Shown here: one piece after another, positions 24,512 through 33,774 of the stretch
Layout of the letters: every line of letters begins with the position of its first letter
Numbering within the stretch: the first letter of the stretch is position 1
Origin: Winogradskyella arenosi
GTDB lineage: Bacteria > Bacteroidota > Bacteroidia > Flavobacteriales > Flavobacteriaceae
DNA length: 64,000 nt
Direction of reading: 5' to 3'
NCBI RefSeq assembly: GCF_003337305.1
Contig: NZ_QPJO01000001.1
Location: 558,001 to 622,000 of the forward strand
Position numbers and translations under genes: made by a program
Notes under the pieces: generated by a model
The model's input: the letters and a program-made list of their open reading frames with translations, nothing else
What the model was told of the DNA's origin: nothing
The model's database searches: none

Positions 24512-26101
24512 ATGATGATTAACATGAAATCGACTTGTATTGCTTTAATATCAATGTTTTGTATAAATCTTGGTGCTCAAGATTTTGAAAAGACCATGAC
24601 GGTAAGTCCGGGGACCTCTGTGCGTATAGAGTCAGGAACTGTTTTCGGTGCTGATACCCTAACTTTAAAATCAAGCTCAAGTAAATTTGCCGCGGTTTTA
24701 ACTGATGTTGATGCTTTAACGTCTGGAGCTGTTGTTAATTACGATAGGTATGTTAATATTGTAGGGCAAAGTTTAGTGAATGGAGGAAATGATTTAGTGG
24801 CTTTACCTGTAAAAAATGGAGCTGCTACTTTTGCTGATTTTTTAACCTATAGTGATGATGGGGGAACAAACACTAATGCAGATTATATGGTAACTTCGCC
24901 AACGACCCTGACCTTATATGCTTTTGGGCCTTTTGATACAGCAAATTATACCTATATTAATTATGATTCTAGTGCAGATGGGGCCGTAGAGTTGCTAAGA
25001 GGTAAAGGGTATAGAGCTGCAACAGCTTCTGGGAGAACCTTAAGATTTACAGGAAGTATTACGACGAATAGTGTAACTACGCCTATTATTACAGGAACAT
25101 ATTCTAGATGGAATTTAATAGGAAATCCTTATCCTACTTATTTAGATTCGGAAGCATTTTTAACGGCAAATAGCGGGCAATTAGATCCAGATGCTCTAGC
25201 TATTTATGGCTATAATAGTGGAACCAACGCAAGTAGTATTGGGACCATAGGAAACTATACTATTATTAATTATAATACCAATACGGACTTAAATATTGCT
25301 CCAGGTCAAGGATTCTATGTGGCTAATGACCCTAGTGCATCTAGTAATACCGTTACCTTTACTCCAGCAATGCGCCTTTTTAATGGTGGAGATGATTTTA
25401 TAGCAGGTAGAGACGCTAATAATCAAATGTTACGTTTAAAGGTGGCACAAGCTAACGCTGATTTTGCTACCGAGTTTTATTTTAATGATAATTCTACACA
25501 GGCTTTAGATCCTGGTTACGATGCAAAACTATTTGGGGCATCTTCTCTAGGGTTTTCATTGTATTCGCATTTGGTTGCAGATAACCAAGGCACAGCAATG
25601 GCTATACAAAGTTTAGGATCTTCAGATCTTAGTTCTGTAGTTATTCCTTTAGGATTAAAAGCAGGAGAAGGGCAACAGATTACCTTCAGTATTGAGAATT
25701 CTACCTTAGCCTCAGACGTTGCAGTATATTTAGAAGATATAGTAGCCAACACCGTTACCTTATTAAATAATACAGACTATAGCTTTACAACAAATTCAGC
25801 TATTTCTGGTACAGGACGTTTTTATCTAAATATTGGTAATGCAACCTTATCTCAAGTTGATGATGAGTTGAATAACTTAAATTTATATGCAGCTCAGAAA
25901 ACGATTGTGGTTACAGGACAACTTGTAGAAGCAACAGAAATGACTGTTTACGATACTTTAGGACGTAAAGTGATGTTCTCTACCTTAGAGACCGGATCTA
26001 ACGCTAATGAAGTAGACGCTTCGCAATTAACGGCAGGTATTTATATTGTAACATTAGAAAACGCCACACAAGAGCTTTCTAAAAAGGTGATCTTAAAATA
26101 A
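24512..26101 (+). CDS. Secreted protein with T9SS type A sorting domain
   Basis: A 529-residue exported protein of unknown function. The signal peptide is MKSTCIALISMFCINLGAQ; translation may begin at ATG 24524 (the fifth codon), since the first residues MMIN are not needed for it. The body is rich in beta strand, threonine and serine, with repeated GNPYPTYLDSEAFL- and GQGFYVANDPSA-like segments typical of flavobacterial cell-surface proteins. The final ~75 residues (LNLYAAQKTIVVTGQL ... GIYIVTLENATQELSKKVIL) are a T9SS type A signal. No catalytic motif is visible. It is a single gene with a clear terminator. Confidence 0.82.
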   Translation: MMINMKSTCIALISMFCINLGAQDFEKTMTVSPGTSVRIESGTVFGADTLTLKSSSSKFAAVLTDVDALTSGAVVNYDRYVNIVGQSLVNGGNDLVALPVKNGAATFADFLTYSDDGGTNTNADYMVTSPTTLTLYAFGPFDTANYTYINYDSSADGAVELLRGKGYRAATASGRTLRFTGSITTNSVTTPIITGTYSRWNLIGNPYPTYLDSEAFLTANSGQLDPDALAIYGYNSGTNASSIGTIGNYTIINYNTNTDLNIAPGQGFYVANDPSASSNTVTFTPAMRLFNGGDDFIAGRDANNQMLRLKVAQANADFATEFYFNDNSTQALDPGYDAKLFGASSLGFSLYSHLVADNQGTAMAIQSLGSSDLSSVVIPLGLKAGEGQQITFSIENSTLASDVAVYLEDIVANTVTLLNNTDYSFTTNSAISGTGRFYLNIGNATLSQVDDELNNLNLYAAQKTIVVTGQLVEATEMTVYDTLGRKVMFSTLETGSNANEVDASQLTAGIYIVTLENATQELSKKVILK

Positions 26102-26122
26102 GCAACACTATCATAGTATTAT

Positions 26123-26156
26123 AAAAAGGGCTAACAACATTTTGTTCGCCCTTTTT
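26123..26156. terminator. Bidirectional terminator between T9SS protein gene and rnhA
   Basis: AAAAAGGGC and GCCCTTTTT flank an internal partly paired segment (TAACAA/TTGTTC). A run of Ts follows on either strand, serving two convergent genes. Confidence 0.8.
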
Positions 26157-26206
26157 ATGCTTTTGGATCTGAAGTGTCTTAAAGGATTTATGGTCCTTAT
26201 TTTGGG

Positions 26207-26848
26207 CTATTTCCTCCCAAAATCTGCAGGTATTTCTCCCCAAGCCTTGGTTTCCCATTTTACTATGGTGGTCCTGTATTCGTTGGTTTTTAACCATTGT
26301 ACGGCACGATCTACCAAATCAAACACCGGTTTGTTTTTAGCATTACGCTGTAGTTTTGTATTACAAGCTTTTTTGCGCACCCAGCTCATAGCTGTTCTAG
26401 AATCCGTATACATAATGCGGGTGCTATTGTGTTGTTTTAAAAAAGCCAAACCATGCACAAGCGCTAAAAACTCGCCAATATTATTGGTACCTTGCTCAAA
26501 AGGTCCTTGATGAAACAATTGTTTTTTAGTTTTTGTATCCACACCACGGTATTCCATAATTCCGGGGTTGCCACTAGAAGCAGCATCTACAGCAATGGAA
26601 TTGTAATTGGGCTTTCCTATTTTTTTTAATTCGGCCTCAGAGAGTCCACTACTAAATGTTTTTTGCTTTCCTATAAAGTCAAAGTAGTTGCCTTCTAAAG
26701 CCTTTTCGGCTTCATCTTGGGTAGGGAAGGATTTGTATTGTGCTCCTGGGAAATCTTTAATCTGCGTTTTACAAGCGTTCCAAGAGCTGTAAACCCCAGG
26801 TTTATGACCTTGCCAAACCGTGTAATATTTCTTTTTCTTTTTACTCAT
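26207..26848 (-). CDS. rnhA: Ribonuclease H type I with N-terminal hybrid-binding domain
   Basis: Degrades RNA in RNA-DNA hybrids. Residues 1-55 (KKKYYTVWQGHKPGVYSSWN ... DEAEKAL) are a caulimovirus-type RNase H hybrid-binding domain. Residues ~75-213 are the RNase H fold with all four acidic residues visible: D in AVDAASSGNPG, E in IGEFLALVHG, D in YTDSRTAMSWV and D in IPADFGRK. This domain pairing is common in Bacteroidota. It follows purN on the same strand with 41 bp between them, which hold a small palindrome. Confidence 0.92.
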   Translation of the reverse strand: MSKKKKKYYTVWQGHKPGVYSSWNACKTQIKDFPGAQYKSFPTQDEAEKALEGNYFDFIGKQKTFSSGLSEAELKKIGKPNYNSIAVDAASSGNPGIMEYRGVDTKTKKQLFHQGPFEQGTNNIGEFLALVHGLAFLKQHNSTRIMYTDSRTAMSWVRKKACNTKLQRNAKNKPVFDLVDRAVQWLKTNEYRTTIVKWETKAWGEIPADFGRK

Positions 26849-26854
26849 CTTTAG

Positions 26855-26872
26855 TTTCCGCGATAGCGGAAA
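26855..26872. repeat. Short palindrome between purN and rnhA
   Basis: TTTCCGC and GCGGAAA are 7-bp arms around GATA. Similar CGC/GCGGAAA hairpins are widespread between flavobacterial genes, as I recall. It may affect mRNA stability between the two genes. Confidence 0.5.
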
Positions 26873-26889
26873 TCTTATTATTTAAGTTC

Positions 26890-27453
26890 TTACTTTAAAA
26901 GTTGATCCACCACCTTAGGAAAATGTTCCATCTCTAAGCCGTGAATTTTCTGCGCAACATCATCTGCGGTGTCCGATGCAGAAACTGCACATTTGGCTTG
27001 AAAAATTAAGGCGCCTTCATCATAGTTTTCGTTAACATAATGAATACTAATCCCTGTTTCAACCTCTTTGTTTTCAACAATAGCATTATGCACATGCATG
27101 CCATACATCCCTTTTCCGCCGTAATTAGGGAGTAAAGCAGGGTGGATATTAATGACTTTATTTTCAAACTCTTTCAGTATAAACTCAGGGAATTTCCACA
27201 GAAATCCTGCTAATACAATAAGGTCGGGCTGCGTGGCTTTTAAAAGGTTTAAGACATCATTAGATTTAGAAAAGGCAATGCGGTTAAAAGATAAGGCGCT
27301 AACTTTTAAGGTTTTGCAACGCTCTAAAACTTTGGCATGAGGATTGTTGGTTAAGACCTGAATAACAGAGGCAGTATCGCTGTTTTGAAAGAACTTAATT
27401 AAATTTTCTGCATTAGATCCGCTACCGGAAGCAAAAATGACAATACGTTTCAT
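26890..27453 (-). CDS. purN: Phosphoribosylglycinamide formyltransferase
   Basis: Transfers a formyl group from 10-formyl-tetrahydrofolate to GAR in purine synthesis. The N-terminal FASGSGSNAENLIKFF is the GAR phosphate loop. The catalytic segment INIHPALLPNYGGKGMYG holds the asparagine and histidine, and the aspartate follows in the NYDEGALIFQ segment. At 187 residues it is normal length and complete. It is divergent from acpP and probably leads a purN-rnhA transcript. Confidence 0.95.
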   Translation of the reverse strand: MKRIVIFASGSGSNAENLIKFFQNSDTASVIQVLTNNPHAKVLERCKTLKVSALSFNRIAFSKSNDVLNLLKATQPDLIVLAGFLWKFPEFILKEFENKVINIHPALLPNYGGKGMYGMHVHNAIVENKEVETGISIHYVNENYDEGALIFQAKCAVSASDTADDVAQKIHGLEMEHFPKVVDQLLK

Positions 27454-27689
27454 CAGTAGATTTTATTTAAGATTAAGATGAAATGGAATTAACCCTTAAA
27501 AATTTACTAAAATGTTTAGCAAACTTTAGTTCAGTTCATTGCATTTACAGTTATATTTGTTTCAAATATTTAGAACAAAAAAAAGAATAATAATTTAATA
27601 TTAGGGGTAAAAACCAAATACTTCAATCGATTTACATTAATTTATATGTACATTTTATTGGTAAAAGTGTTTTTTAAAATAAAGTTTTT

Positions 27690-27697
27690 TATTTTTG
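27690..27697 (+). promoter_or_regulatory. -7 box for acpP-fabF-rnc
   Basis: TATTTTTG matches TAnnTTTG exactly, about 30 bp before acpP. The upstream sequence is T-rich with no clear -33. Confidence 0.5.
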
Positions 27698-27727
27698 CCG
27701 TCTAATAAAACTTAAAATAAAAAAATT

Positions 27728-27961
27728 ATGTCAGACATTGCATCAAGAGTAAAAGCGATTATCGTAGACAAGTTAGGTGTTGATGAAAACGAAGTTGTAA
27801 CTGAAGCAAGCTTCACTAACGATTTAGGAGCGGATTCATTAGATACTGTTGAATTGATAATGGAATTCGAAAAGGAATTTGATATTCAAATCCCAGATGA
27901 TCAAGCAGAAAATATAGCGACAGTTGGTCAAGCCGTTTCTTACATAGAAGCAGCAAAATAA
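27728..27961 (+). CDS. acpP: Acyl carrier protein
   Basis: Carries growing acyl chains in fatty-acid synthesis through a phosphopantetheine arm on S37, in the conserved [18 protein letters not shown]. The 77-residue acidic four-helix protein is a standard housekeeping ACP. It starts an acpP-fabF-rnc cluster; fabF begins 13 bp later. Confidence 0.97.
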   Translation: MSDIASRVKAIIVDKLGVDENEVVTEASFTNDLGADSLDTVELIMEFEKEFDIQIPDDQAENIATVGQAVSYIEAAK

Positions 27962-27974
27962 TAACTTTATTTTT

Positions 27975-29225
27975 ATGGAATTAAAGCGAGTCGTTGTTAC
28001 AGGTTTAGGTGCTCTTACGCCCATAGGAAATACCAAAGATGAATATTGGGATGCTCTTATCAGTGGGAAGAGTGGTGCCGCTACTGTGACGCATTTTGAT
28101 CCTGAAAAATTCAAAACTAAGTTCGCTTGTGAAATAAAAAACTTTAAAGTTACTGACTTTATTGATAGAAAGTTAGCAAAGCGAATGGATAAATTTTCGC
28201 AGTATGCGATGGTTGCTTCAGATGAAGCCATTGTAGACTCGAAATTAGATGTAGATTCATTAAACAAATTAAGAGTCGGTGTTATTTGGGGCGCTGGTAT
28301 TGGTGGTTTAGAAACATTTCAAGATGAAGTGTTAAACTATGCTGCTGGTGACGGAACGCCACGATTTAATCCCTTCTTTATACCGAAAATGATTGCTGAT
28401 ATAGCACCTGGAAACATTTCTATTAAGTATGGTTTCATGGGGCCTAATTATACCACAGTCTCTGCTTGTGCGTCTTCAGCAAACTCAATGATCGATGCCT
28501 TAAACACCATTCGTTTAGGAACTTGTGATGTTGTGATTACTGGAGGTAGTGAAGCCGCAGTGACTATTGCTGGTATGGGTGGTTTTAATGCTATGCATGC
28601 CATGAGTACTCGAAATGATGATCCGCAATCGGCCTCTAGACCTTTTGACGCTAACCGGGATGGTTTTGTCTTAGGTGAAGGTGCTGGCGCTATTGTCTTA
28701 GAAGAGTATGAACATGCTAAAGCTAGAGGCGCTAAAATCTACGCCGAAGTACTTGGTGGAGGTTTGTCTTCTGATGCTTATCATATGACGGCACCACATC
28801 CAGATGGTATTGGTGTTGTTGCGGTAATGAAAAATTGTTTAGAAAACGCTGGTTTAAATCCCGAAGATGTAGATCATATCAATACGCACGGAACATCAAC
28901 ACCATTAGGTGATGTTGCGGAGCTAAAAGCTATATCTGAAGTATTTGGAAGCCACGCTAAAAACATCAATATTAACTCTACAAAATCTATGACAGGTCAC
29001 TTGTTGGGTGCTGCCGGAGCAATTGAAGCGATTGCTTCTATTTTAGCTATGGAGCATGGTATTGTACCACCAACAATTAACCACGAAACGGTTGACGAAA
29101 ACATAGATCCAGAGTTAAATTTGACACTCAATAAAGCTCAGAAACGAGACATTAAAGTCGCAATGAGTAATACCTTTGGATTTGGCGGACATAACGCCTG
29201 TGTATTATTCAAAAAATTAGATTAA
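27975..29225 (+). CDS. fabF: 3-oxoacyl-ACP synthase II
   Basis: Condenses malonyl-ACP with acyl-ACP. The nucleophile is C165 in TVSACASSANSM. The two histidines are in INTHGTSTPLGD (near residue 305) and SMTGHLLGAAGA. The final GFGGHNA is typical. At 416 residues it is of usual size. The short gaps to acpP and rnc show a single operon, so fatty-acid elongation and RNase III are made together. Confidence 0.96.
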   Translation: MELKRVVVTGLGALTPIGNTKDEYWDALISGKSGAATVTHFDPEKFKTKFACEIKNFKVTDFIDRKLAKRMDKFSQYAMVASDEAIVDSKLDVDSLNKLRVGVIWGAGIGGLETFQDEVLNYAAGDGTPRFNPFFIPKMIADIAPGNISIKYGFMGPNYTTVSACASSANSMIDALNTIRLGTCDVVITGGSEAAVTIAGMGGFNAMHAMSTRNDDPQSASRPFDANRDGFVLGEGAGAIVLEEYEHAKARGAKIYAEVLGGGLSSDAYHMTAPHPDGIGVVAVMKNCLENAGLNPEDVDHINTHGTSTPLGDVAELKAISEVFGSHAKNININSTKSMTGHLLGAAGAIEAIASILAMEHGIVPPTINHETVDENIDPELNLTLNKAQKRDIKVAMSNTFGFGGHNACVLFKKLD

Positions 29226-29232
29226 ATCCCGA

Positions 29233-29973
29233 ATGAGCTTCATTCGTAACATATTAAATTCCCGCTCTCAAGAAGACGGGAATTTTTTTATTCAACTTAA
29301 GGATATTTTAGGCTTTAAACCCAAGTCTACAGCCATCTATATGACGGCTTTTACCCACCGTTCTATGAATATTAAGGACGATAAGGGGAATCCCATTAAC
29401 TATGAACGTCTCGAGTTTGTAGGCGATGCAATTTTAGGCTCCGTAATAGCGGCATATTTGTTTCAAAAAGTACCGCATGGCGATGAGGGTTACCTTACCA
29501 AAATGCGTTCTAAAGTGGTCAGTAGAGAGCATCTTAATAAATTAGGAGAAGAACTTGGGCTGATTAACTTTGTAGAAAGTAAAATCCCGACCTCTAATTT
29601 TGGGAACAATATTCACGGTAATCTTTTTGAAGCCTTAGTAGGCGCTATTTATCTAGATCGGGGCTATAGGTTTTGCGAGAAATTTGTTTACAAGCGCGTT
29701 ATTAACCCGCATGTAGATATTGAGGCCCTAGAAGGTAAAGTTATTAGCTATAAAGGCTTACTGATAGAGTGGTGCCAAAAAGAAAAAAACACCTTTAATT
29801 ACGAAGTGTACGAAGATACGGGTAAAGATGAACTAAAGCATTTTTCTGTAAAGCTTAGTATTAATGAGAAGGTGGTGGCCAAAGCCCGTGCAACCTCTAA
29901 GAAAAAGGCGGAAGAAAAAGCCTCTAAACGTGCCTTTTTCGCTTTTCAAAAACAAATTACCAACCATGGCTAA
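29233..29973 (+). CDS. rnc: Ribonuclease III
   Basis: Cleaves double-stranded RNA, including rRNA precursors and RNA structures. The signature is YERLEFVGDAILGSV (about residues 57-71) with the two acidic residues, and the second acidic site is in NLFEALVGAIYLDRG. A double-stranded RNA-binding domain fills the C-terminus from about residue 170. At 246 residues it is normal. It starts 7 bp after fabF. Confidence 0.95.
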   Translation: MSFIRNILNSRSQEDGNFFIQLKDILGFKPKSTAIYMTAFTHRSMNIKDDKGNPINYERLEFVGDAILGSVIAAYLFQKVPHGDEGYLTKMRSKVVSREHLNKLGEELGLINFVESKIPTSNFGNNIHGNLFEALVGAIYLDRGYRFCEKFVYKRVINPHVDIEALEGKVISYKGLLIEWCQKEKNTFNYEVYEDTGKDELKHFSVKLSINEKVVAKARATSKKKAEEKASKRAFFAFQKQITNHG

Positions 29974-29987
29974 TTGAAGATTATAAA

Positions 29988-30008
29988 CGTGTTAGGATAA
30001 CCTAAACG
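29988..30008. repeat. 21-nt bulged hairpin element, copy 2
   Basis: CGTGTTAGG-ATAA-CCTAAACG forms an 8-bp stem with a bulged G, 14 bp past the rnc stop. It matches the copy after the prolyl oligopeptidase gene in length, spacing and right arm. Confidence 0.5.
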
Positions 30009-30076
30009 ATAACGTTTTCGTAGATTATCACTGCTAATCTTAACCATTTCTTAAGCCAACTAAGCGTTTATTGTGG

Positions 30077-30084
30077 TATATTTG
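30077..30084 (+). promoter_or_regulatory. -7 box for the IPExxxVDY gene and pyk
   Basis: TATATTTG matches TAnnTTTG exactly, 20 bp before the start of the IPExxxVDY-family gene. Confidence 0.5.
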
Positions 30085-30104
30085 CCTCTCAAAGTTATAA
30101 TTGG

Positions 30105-30584
30105 ATGGCTTTACACAAACTTCAAGTGGATGATTTTTACGATGATGCTTTTAAATTAATAGCTATTCATTGTAGATTAGAAGATTATCGACTAGCATAT
30201 TTGCTTAACAAGCATTTAGGGCTGAGATTAGTGCGTAAGGATAAAGATATAGACTTCAGGTATTTGGAGGCTTCCTACAGTATTTTTGAATGGGATAATG
30301 ACATAGAGTTTACCCTGTGGAATTTAATTTCAAACGTCTGTAAAAAAGAGGAAGACAGTCTATATAGTTCTGGGACATTGTTTGCGAACAACGAAAAAGT
30401 GCTCAAAACATTCCATTTAATTTCGGAATATAAAAAAGTAGATTTCTTTCTTAAGATTTCTGAAGATTCACATAGTGTGGATGACAAAGAAATTTTAAAT
30501 AAATTGAAGGATATTCCACAGATCATAACAAGTTATACGGTAGATCCGTTAAATATAAAATCAAAAGACCATTTAATTTTTTGA
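30105..30584 (+). CDS. IPExxxVDY-family protein
   Basis: A 159-residue protein of unknown function of the family named for a near-C-terminal IPExxxVDY motif; here the corresponding residues read IPQIITSYTVD, a diverged version. The N-terminus (HKLQVDDFYDDAFKLIAIHC) and the segment EDYRLAYLLNKHLGLRL are typical. It is soluble, with no signal peptide. In Bacteroidota I know this family as a neighbour of pyk, as here, with a 4-bp gap and presumably co-transcription. The function is not known. Confidence 0.8.
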   Translation: MALHKLQVDDFYDDAFKLIAIHCRLEDYRLAYLLNKHLGLRLVRKDKDIDFRYLEASYSIFEWDNDIEFTLWNLISNVCKKEEDSLYSSGTLFANNEKVLKTFHLISEYKKVDFFLKISEDSHSVDDKEILNKLKDIPQIITSYTVDPLNIKSKDHLIF

Positions 30585-30588
30585 ATCG

Positions 30589-32028
30589 ATGTCACACAAA
30601 AAAACAAAAATAGTAGCCACATTAGGACCCGCAACAAGCAACAAGGCCGTATTAAAAGCCATGCTAGATGAAGGTGCCAATGTGTTTAGAATTAACTTCT
30701 CTCATGCCGATTACGCCGATGTAGAAGAACGTATTAAAATGATTAGAGAGCTTAACGAAGAGTACGGCTATAACGCTTCAATCTTAGGAGACCTTCAAGG
30801 ACCTAAGTTGCGTGTAGGGGTAATGAAAGGTGAAGTTATCGTTAATGAAGGCGACGAAATCATTTTTGCTACAGGAGAACGTTTTGAAGGGACAAAAGAG
30901 CGTGTTTACATGACTTATGAGCGTTTCCCTCAAGATGCTAAGCCAGGAGAGCGTATCTTATTAGATGATGGAAAATTAATTTTTGAAGTGGTTTCTACCG
31001 ATATGAAGTCTGAGGTGAAAGCCAAAGTTATTCAAGGAGGTCCATTAAAATCTAAGAAAGGGGTTAACCTTCCTAATACTAATATCTCTCAGCCTGCTTT
31101 AACAGAGAAGGATATTGAAGATGCTATTTTTGCCATCGGACAAGAGGTAGATTGGATTGCTTTATCTTTTGTACGTCATGCCGAAGATTTAATGCAGCTA
31201 GAAAATTTAATTAACGAGCACAGTGCGCATAAAATTCCAATTATAGCGAAGATAGAAAAGCCTGAAGCTGTAGAGAATATTGATAAGATTGTTGCCTATT
31301 GTGATGGTTTAATGGTCGCTCGTGGAGATCTCGGTGTTGAGATTCCTGCAGAAGAAGTACCGTTAATTCAAAAGCAATTGGTATTACGTGCTAAACGTGC
31401 TAGAATTCCAGTAATTATTGCCACGCAAATGATGGAGACTATGATTTCTAGTCTTACACCAACCCGTGCAGAGGTAAATGATGTTGCCAATTCAGTAATG
31501 GATGGTGCAGATGCAGTAATGTTATCTGGAGAAACTTCAGTAGGGCAGTACCCTGTACAAGTAATCCGTCAGATGGCAAACATTATCCGTAGCGTAGAAG
31601 ATTCTCCGTTAATTGAGGTACCACAATCGCCACCACATATTCGAACAAAACGTTATATCACAAAAGCGATTTGTTTTCACGCGGCTAACATGGCCAACGA
31701 AATTAATGCAAAGGCTATTTCTACCTTAACCAATAGTGGTTATACAGCCTTTCAAATTTCGGCATGGAGACCGTCAGCACATATTTTAGTCTTTACATCA
31801 AACCGTCGTATCTTAAATCAATTAAGTTTACTTTGGGGTGTTACAGCGTTCTACTACGATAAATTTGTAAGTACAGATGAAACGATTGAAGATGTAAACG
31901 CTATTGCTTGTAAAAAAGGCTATTTAGATGTTGGTGATATGCTTATTAGTTTAGCAGCGATGCCTATTCAAGAAAAAGGAATGGTAAACACTTTAAGAGT
32001 TACAGAGATTGAAAGCTGTAGCTTTTAA
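30589..32028 (+). CDS. pyk: Pyruvate kinase
   Basis: Makes pyruvate and ATP from phosphoenolpyruvate at the end of glycolysis. The N-terminus KIVATLGPATSN, the ATP/metal segment VFRINFSHADYAD, and the PYK signature PIIAKIEKPEAVENID (near residue 225) with the key lysine are intact. So are GDLGVEIP and the substrate segment RAEVNDVANSVMDGADAVM. Length (479) is normal. It overlaps nothing and ends at a strong terminator shared with dinB. It is linked to the IPExxxVDY gene upstream. Confidence 0.96.
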   Translation: MSHKKTKIVATLGPATSNKAVLKAMLDEGANVFRINFSHADYADVEERIKMIRELNEEYGYNASILGDLQGPKLRVGVMKGEVIVNEGDEIIFATGERFEGTKERVYMTYERFPQDAKPGERILLDDGKLIFEVVSTDMKSEVKAKVIQGGPLKSKKGVNLPNTNISQPALTEKDIEDAIFAIGQEVDWIALSFVRHAEDLMQLENLINEHSAHKIPIIAKIEKPEAVENIDKIVAYCDGLMVARGDLGVEIPAEEVPLIQKQLVLRAKRARIPVIIATQMMETMISSLTPTRAEVNDVANSVMDGADAVMLSGETSVGQYPVQVIRQMANIIRSVEDSPLIEVPQSPPHIRTKRYITKAICFHAANMANEINAKAISTLTNSGYTAFQISAWRPSAHILVFTSNRRILNQLSLLWGVTAFYYDKFVSTDETIEDVNAIACKKGYLDVGDMLISLAAMPIQEKGMVNTLRVTEIESCSF

Positions 32029-32066
32029 TATCAACACCTTATAATTGAAAACGATCCGTTTTTAAA

Positions 32067-32096
32067 AAAAGAATCCCCTTTTAGGGGATTTTTTTT
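32067..32096. terminator. Convergent terminator between pyk and dinB
   Basis: AATCCCCT and AGGGGATT pair around TTT with six further Ts on the plus strand; a poly-T tract also follows on the minus strand. Confidence 0.9.
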
Positions 32097-32098
32097 GC

Positions 32099-33208
32099 TT
32101 AAAACTTTAATTTTAGTTGCACACTAATAGTACTGTTGTCTGCTTTGCCCTTCTTCGGAATTTTGGCATTGGTATTTAAGTTTGATAAGGAAATACCTAG
32201 AAGGCGTACCGAATTATTTAAGCGGTCTTGATACAATAAGTCTTTGGCGGTTTCAAGGATAAGGGCCGCTTCTTTTACGTAATAAGGAAGGGTTTTACTG
32301 CGTGTTTGTAGGGTGAAATCGCTATATTTTATTTTTAAAGTGATGGTTTTTCCTGAAACGTTATTTTTATGTAAGCGTTTGGAGACTTCTTCAGCAATAA
32401 GTTTTAATTTTTCGAGCATAAATATTTCTGAAGAAAGGTTTTCGCTAAAGGTGCGTTCTGCAGCTAAGGATTTTCTAATGCGATTGGGTTTTACTTCACT
32501 GGTATGGATGCCACGAACCACATCGTAATAATAGGCGCCAGATTTCCCAAAATGTGTTTTAAGGTATTCTAAAGATTTAGATTTTAAGTCCTTACCCGTA
32601 AAGATCCCTTTCTGATACATTTTTTCTGCCGTTACTTTCCCCACGCCATAAAATTTCCGAATGTCTAAAGCCTCTAAAAACGGAAGCACATCTTCTGGGT
32701 TTACCGTTTTTTGGCCATTAGGTTTGTTATAATCGCTCGCTACTTTGGCAATAAACTTGTTAATAGAGATTCCTGCGGAAGCCGTTAAGCCCACTTCGTC
32801 ATAAATACGTTGTCTTATGTCTTCAGCAATTAAAGAAGCGCTGTAAAGGCCTTTTTTGTTTTCTGTAACATCTAAATACGCCTCATCGAGGGATAAGGGC
32901 TCAACCAAATCGGTATAGTCTAAAAAAATGGCTCTTATTTGGTTGGAAATGGATCTGTAACGCTCAAAATCTGTTTTTACAAAAATTAAATCAGGACAAA
33001 GCTTAAGGGCCAATTGGCCAGACATGGCGCTTTTTACCCCAAATTGTCGGGCTTCATAACTTGCGGCACTAATAACCCCTCGGGGGCCACCGCCACCTAC
33101 AGCAATGGCTTTACCTTTTAGTTCAGGAGCATCTAATTGGGCTACCGACGCATAAAATGCATCCATATCCACATGAATTATCTTTCTTATTGGTAAATCG
33201 CTTAGCAT
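32099..33208 (-). CDS. dinB: DNA polymerase IV (Y-family)
   Basis: A translesion DNA polymerase. The catalytic acidic residues are in HVDMDAFYASV at the N-terminus and SLDEAYLDVT (near residue 103), both intact. Thumb and little-finger domains follow. The 369-residue length is normal; the C-terminus (SNLNTNAKIPKKGKADNS) does not show the usual QLxLF clamp-binding motif but ends in SVQLKLKF, a possible version of it. A near-consensus -7 box TAAATTTA ends 4 nt before the ATG. This arrangement would give little or no leader. Confidence 0.93.
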   Translation of the reverse strand: MLSDLPIRKIIHVDMDAFYASVAQLDAPELKGKAIAVGGGGPRGVISAASYEARQFGVKSAMSGQLALKLCPDLIFVKTDFERYRSISNQIRAIFLDYTDLVEPLSLDEAYLDVTENKKGLYSASLIAEDIRQRIYDEVGLTASAGISINKFIAKVASDYNKPNGQKTVNPEDVLPFLEALDIRKFYGVGKVTAEKMYQKGIFTGKDLKSKSLEYLKTHFGKSGAYYYDVVRGIHTSEVKPNRIRKSLAAERTFSENLSSEIFMLEKLKLIAEEVSKRLHKNNVSGKTITLKIKYSDFTLQTRSKTLPYYVKEAALILETAKDLLYQDRLNNSVRLLGISLSNLNTNAKIPKKGKADNSTISVQLKLKF

Positions 33209-33300
33209 ACTGTAAATTTATGAAATCCTGTGGCTGCAGCGCGCCGTAAGGGCCGATTATCACAAATTAATAATTAACTAGTAAATTCAGAATATATAAA

Positions 33301-33774
33301 ATGATAGAAATAGAACGGAAATTTCTTGTGAACTCCATGGCTTTTAAAGCTGAGGCTCATAAAAGTTATGCGATTAAACAAGGATTTTTAAATAGTGCTA
33401 AAGAACGGACGGTCCGTGTAAGGTTGAAAGACGAGGCTGGATTTTTAACGGTAAAAGGGCAATCTACAGCCAATGGTTTATCGCGTTTTGAATGGGAAAA
33501 ATCTATTTCTACAGCGGAAGCGGAAGCCTTGTTAGCCCTATGTGAACCTGGAATTATAGATAAAGTCCGTTATGAAGTAATCTGTGGAAAGCACGTCTAT
33601 GAAATTGATGAGTTTTTTGGTGATAATGAAGGTTTAGTGGTGGCAGAAGTAGAGTTAAATGCCGAAAATGAGTCGTATACCAAACCGGCTTGGTTGGGGG
33701 AAGAAGTGACTGGCGATTTAAAATATTACAATTCAATTTTAAGTAAAACCCCGTATAAATTATGGTCTATATAA
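33301..33774 (+). CDS. CYTH-domain protein (triphosphatase-like)
   Basis: The 157-residue protein opens with MIEIERKFLV, the ExExK signature of the CYTH triphosphate tunnel metalloenzyme fold. Other tunnel residues are visible in RVRLKDEAGFLTVKG and YEIDEFFGDNEGLVVAEVEL. Bacterial single-domain CYTH proteins usually hydrolyse inorganic triphosphate or long polyphosphate. It lacks a CHAD domain. Its stop overlaps the following lipoprotein gene by 13 nt, so the two are probably translated together. Confidence 0.88.
   Translation: MIEIERKFLVNSMAFKAEAHKSYAIKQGFLNSAKERTVRVRLKDEAGFLTVKGQSTANGLSRFEWEKSISTAEAEALLALCEPGIIDKVRYEVICGKHVYEIDEFFGDNEGLVVAEVELNAENESYTKPAWLGEEVTGDLKYYNSILSKTPYKLWSI

Noticed and set aside
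26142..26510. Plus-strand frame opposite rnhA
   Set aside because: It lies antisense to rnhA, whose catalytic residues are all intact.
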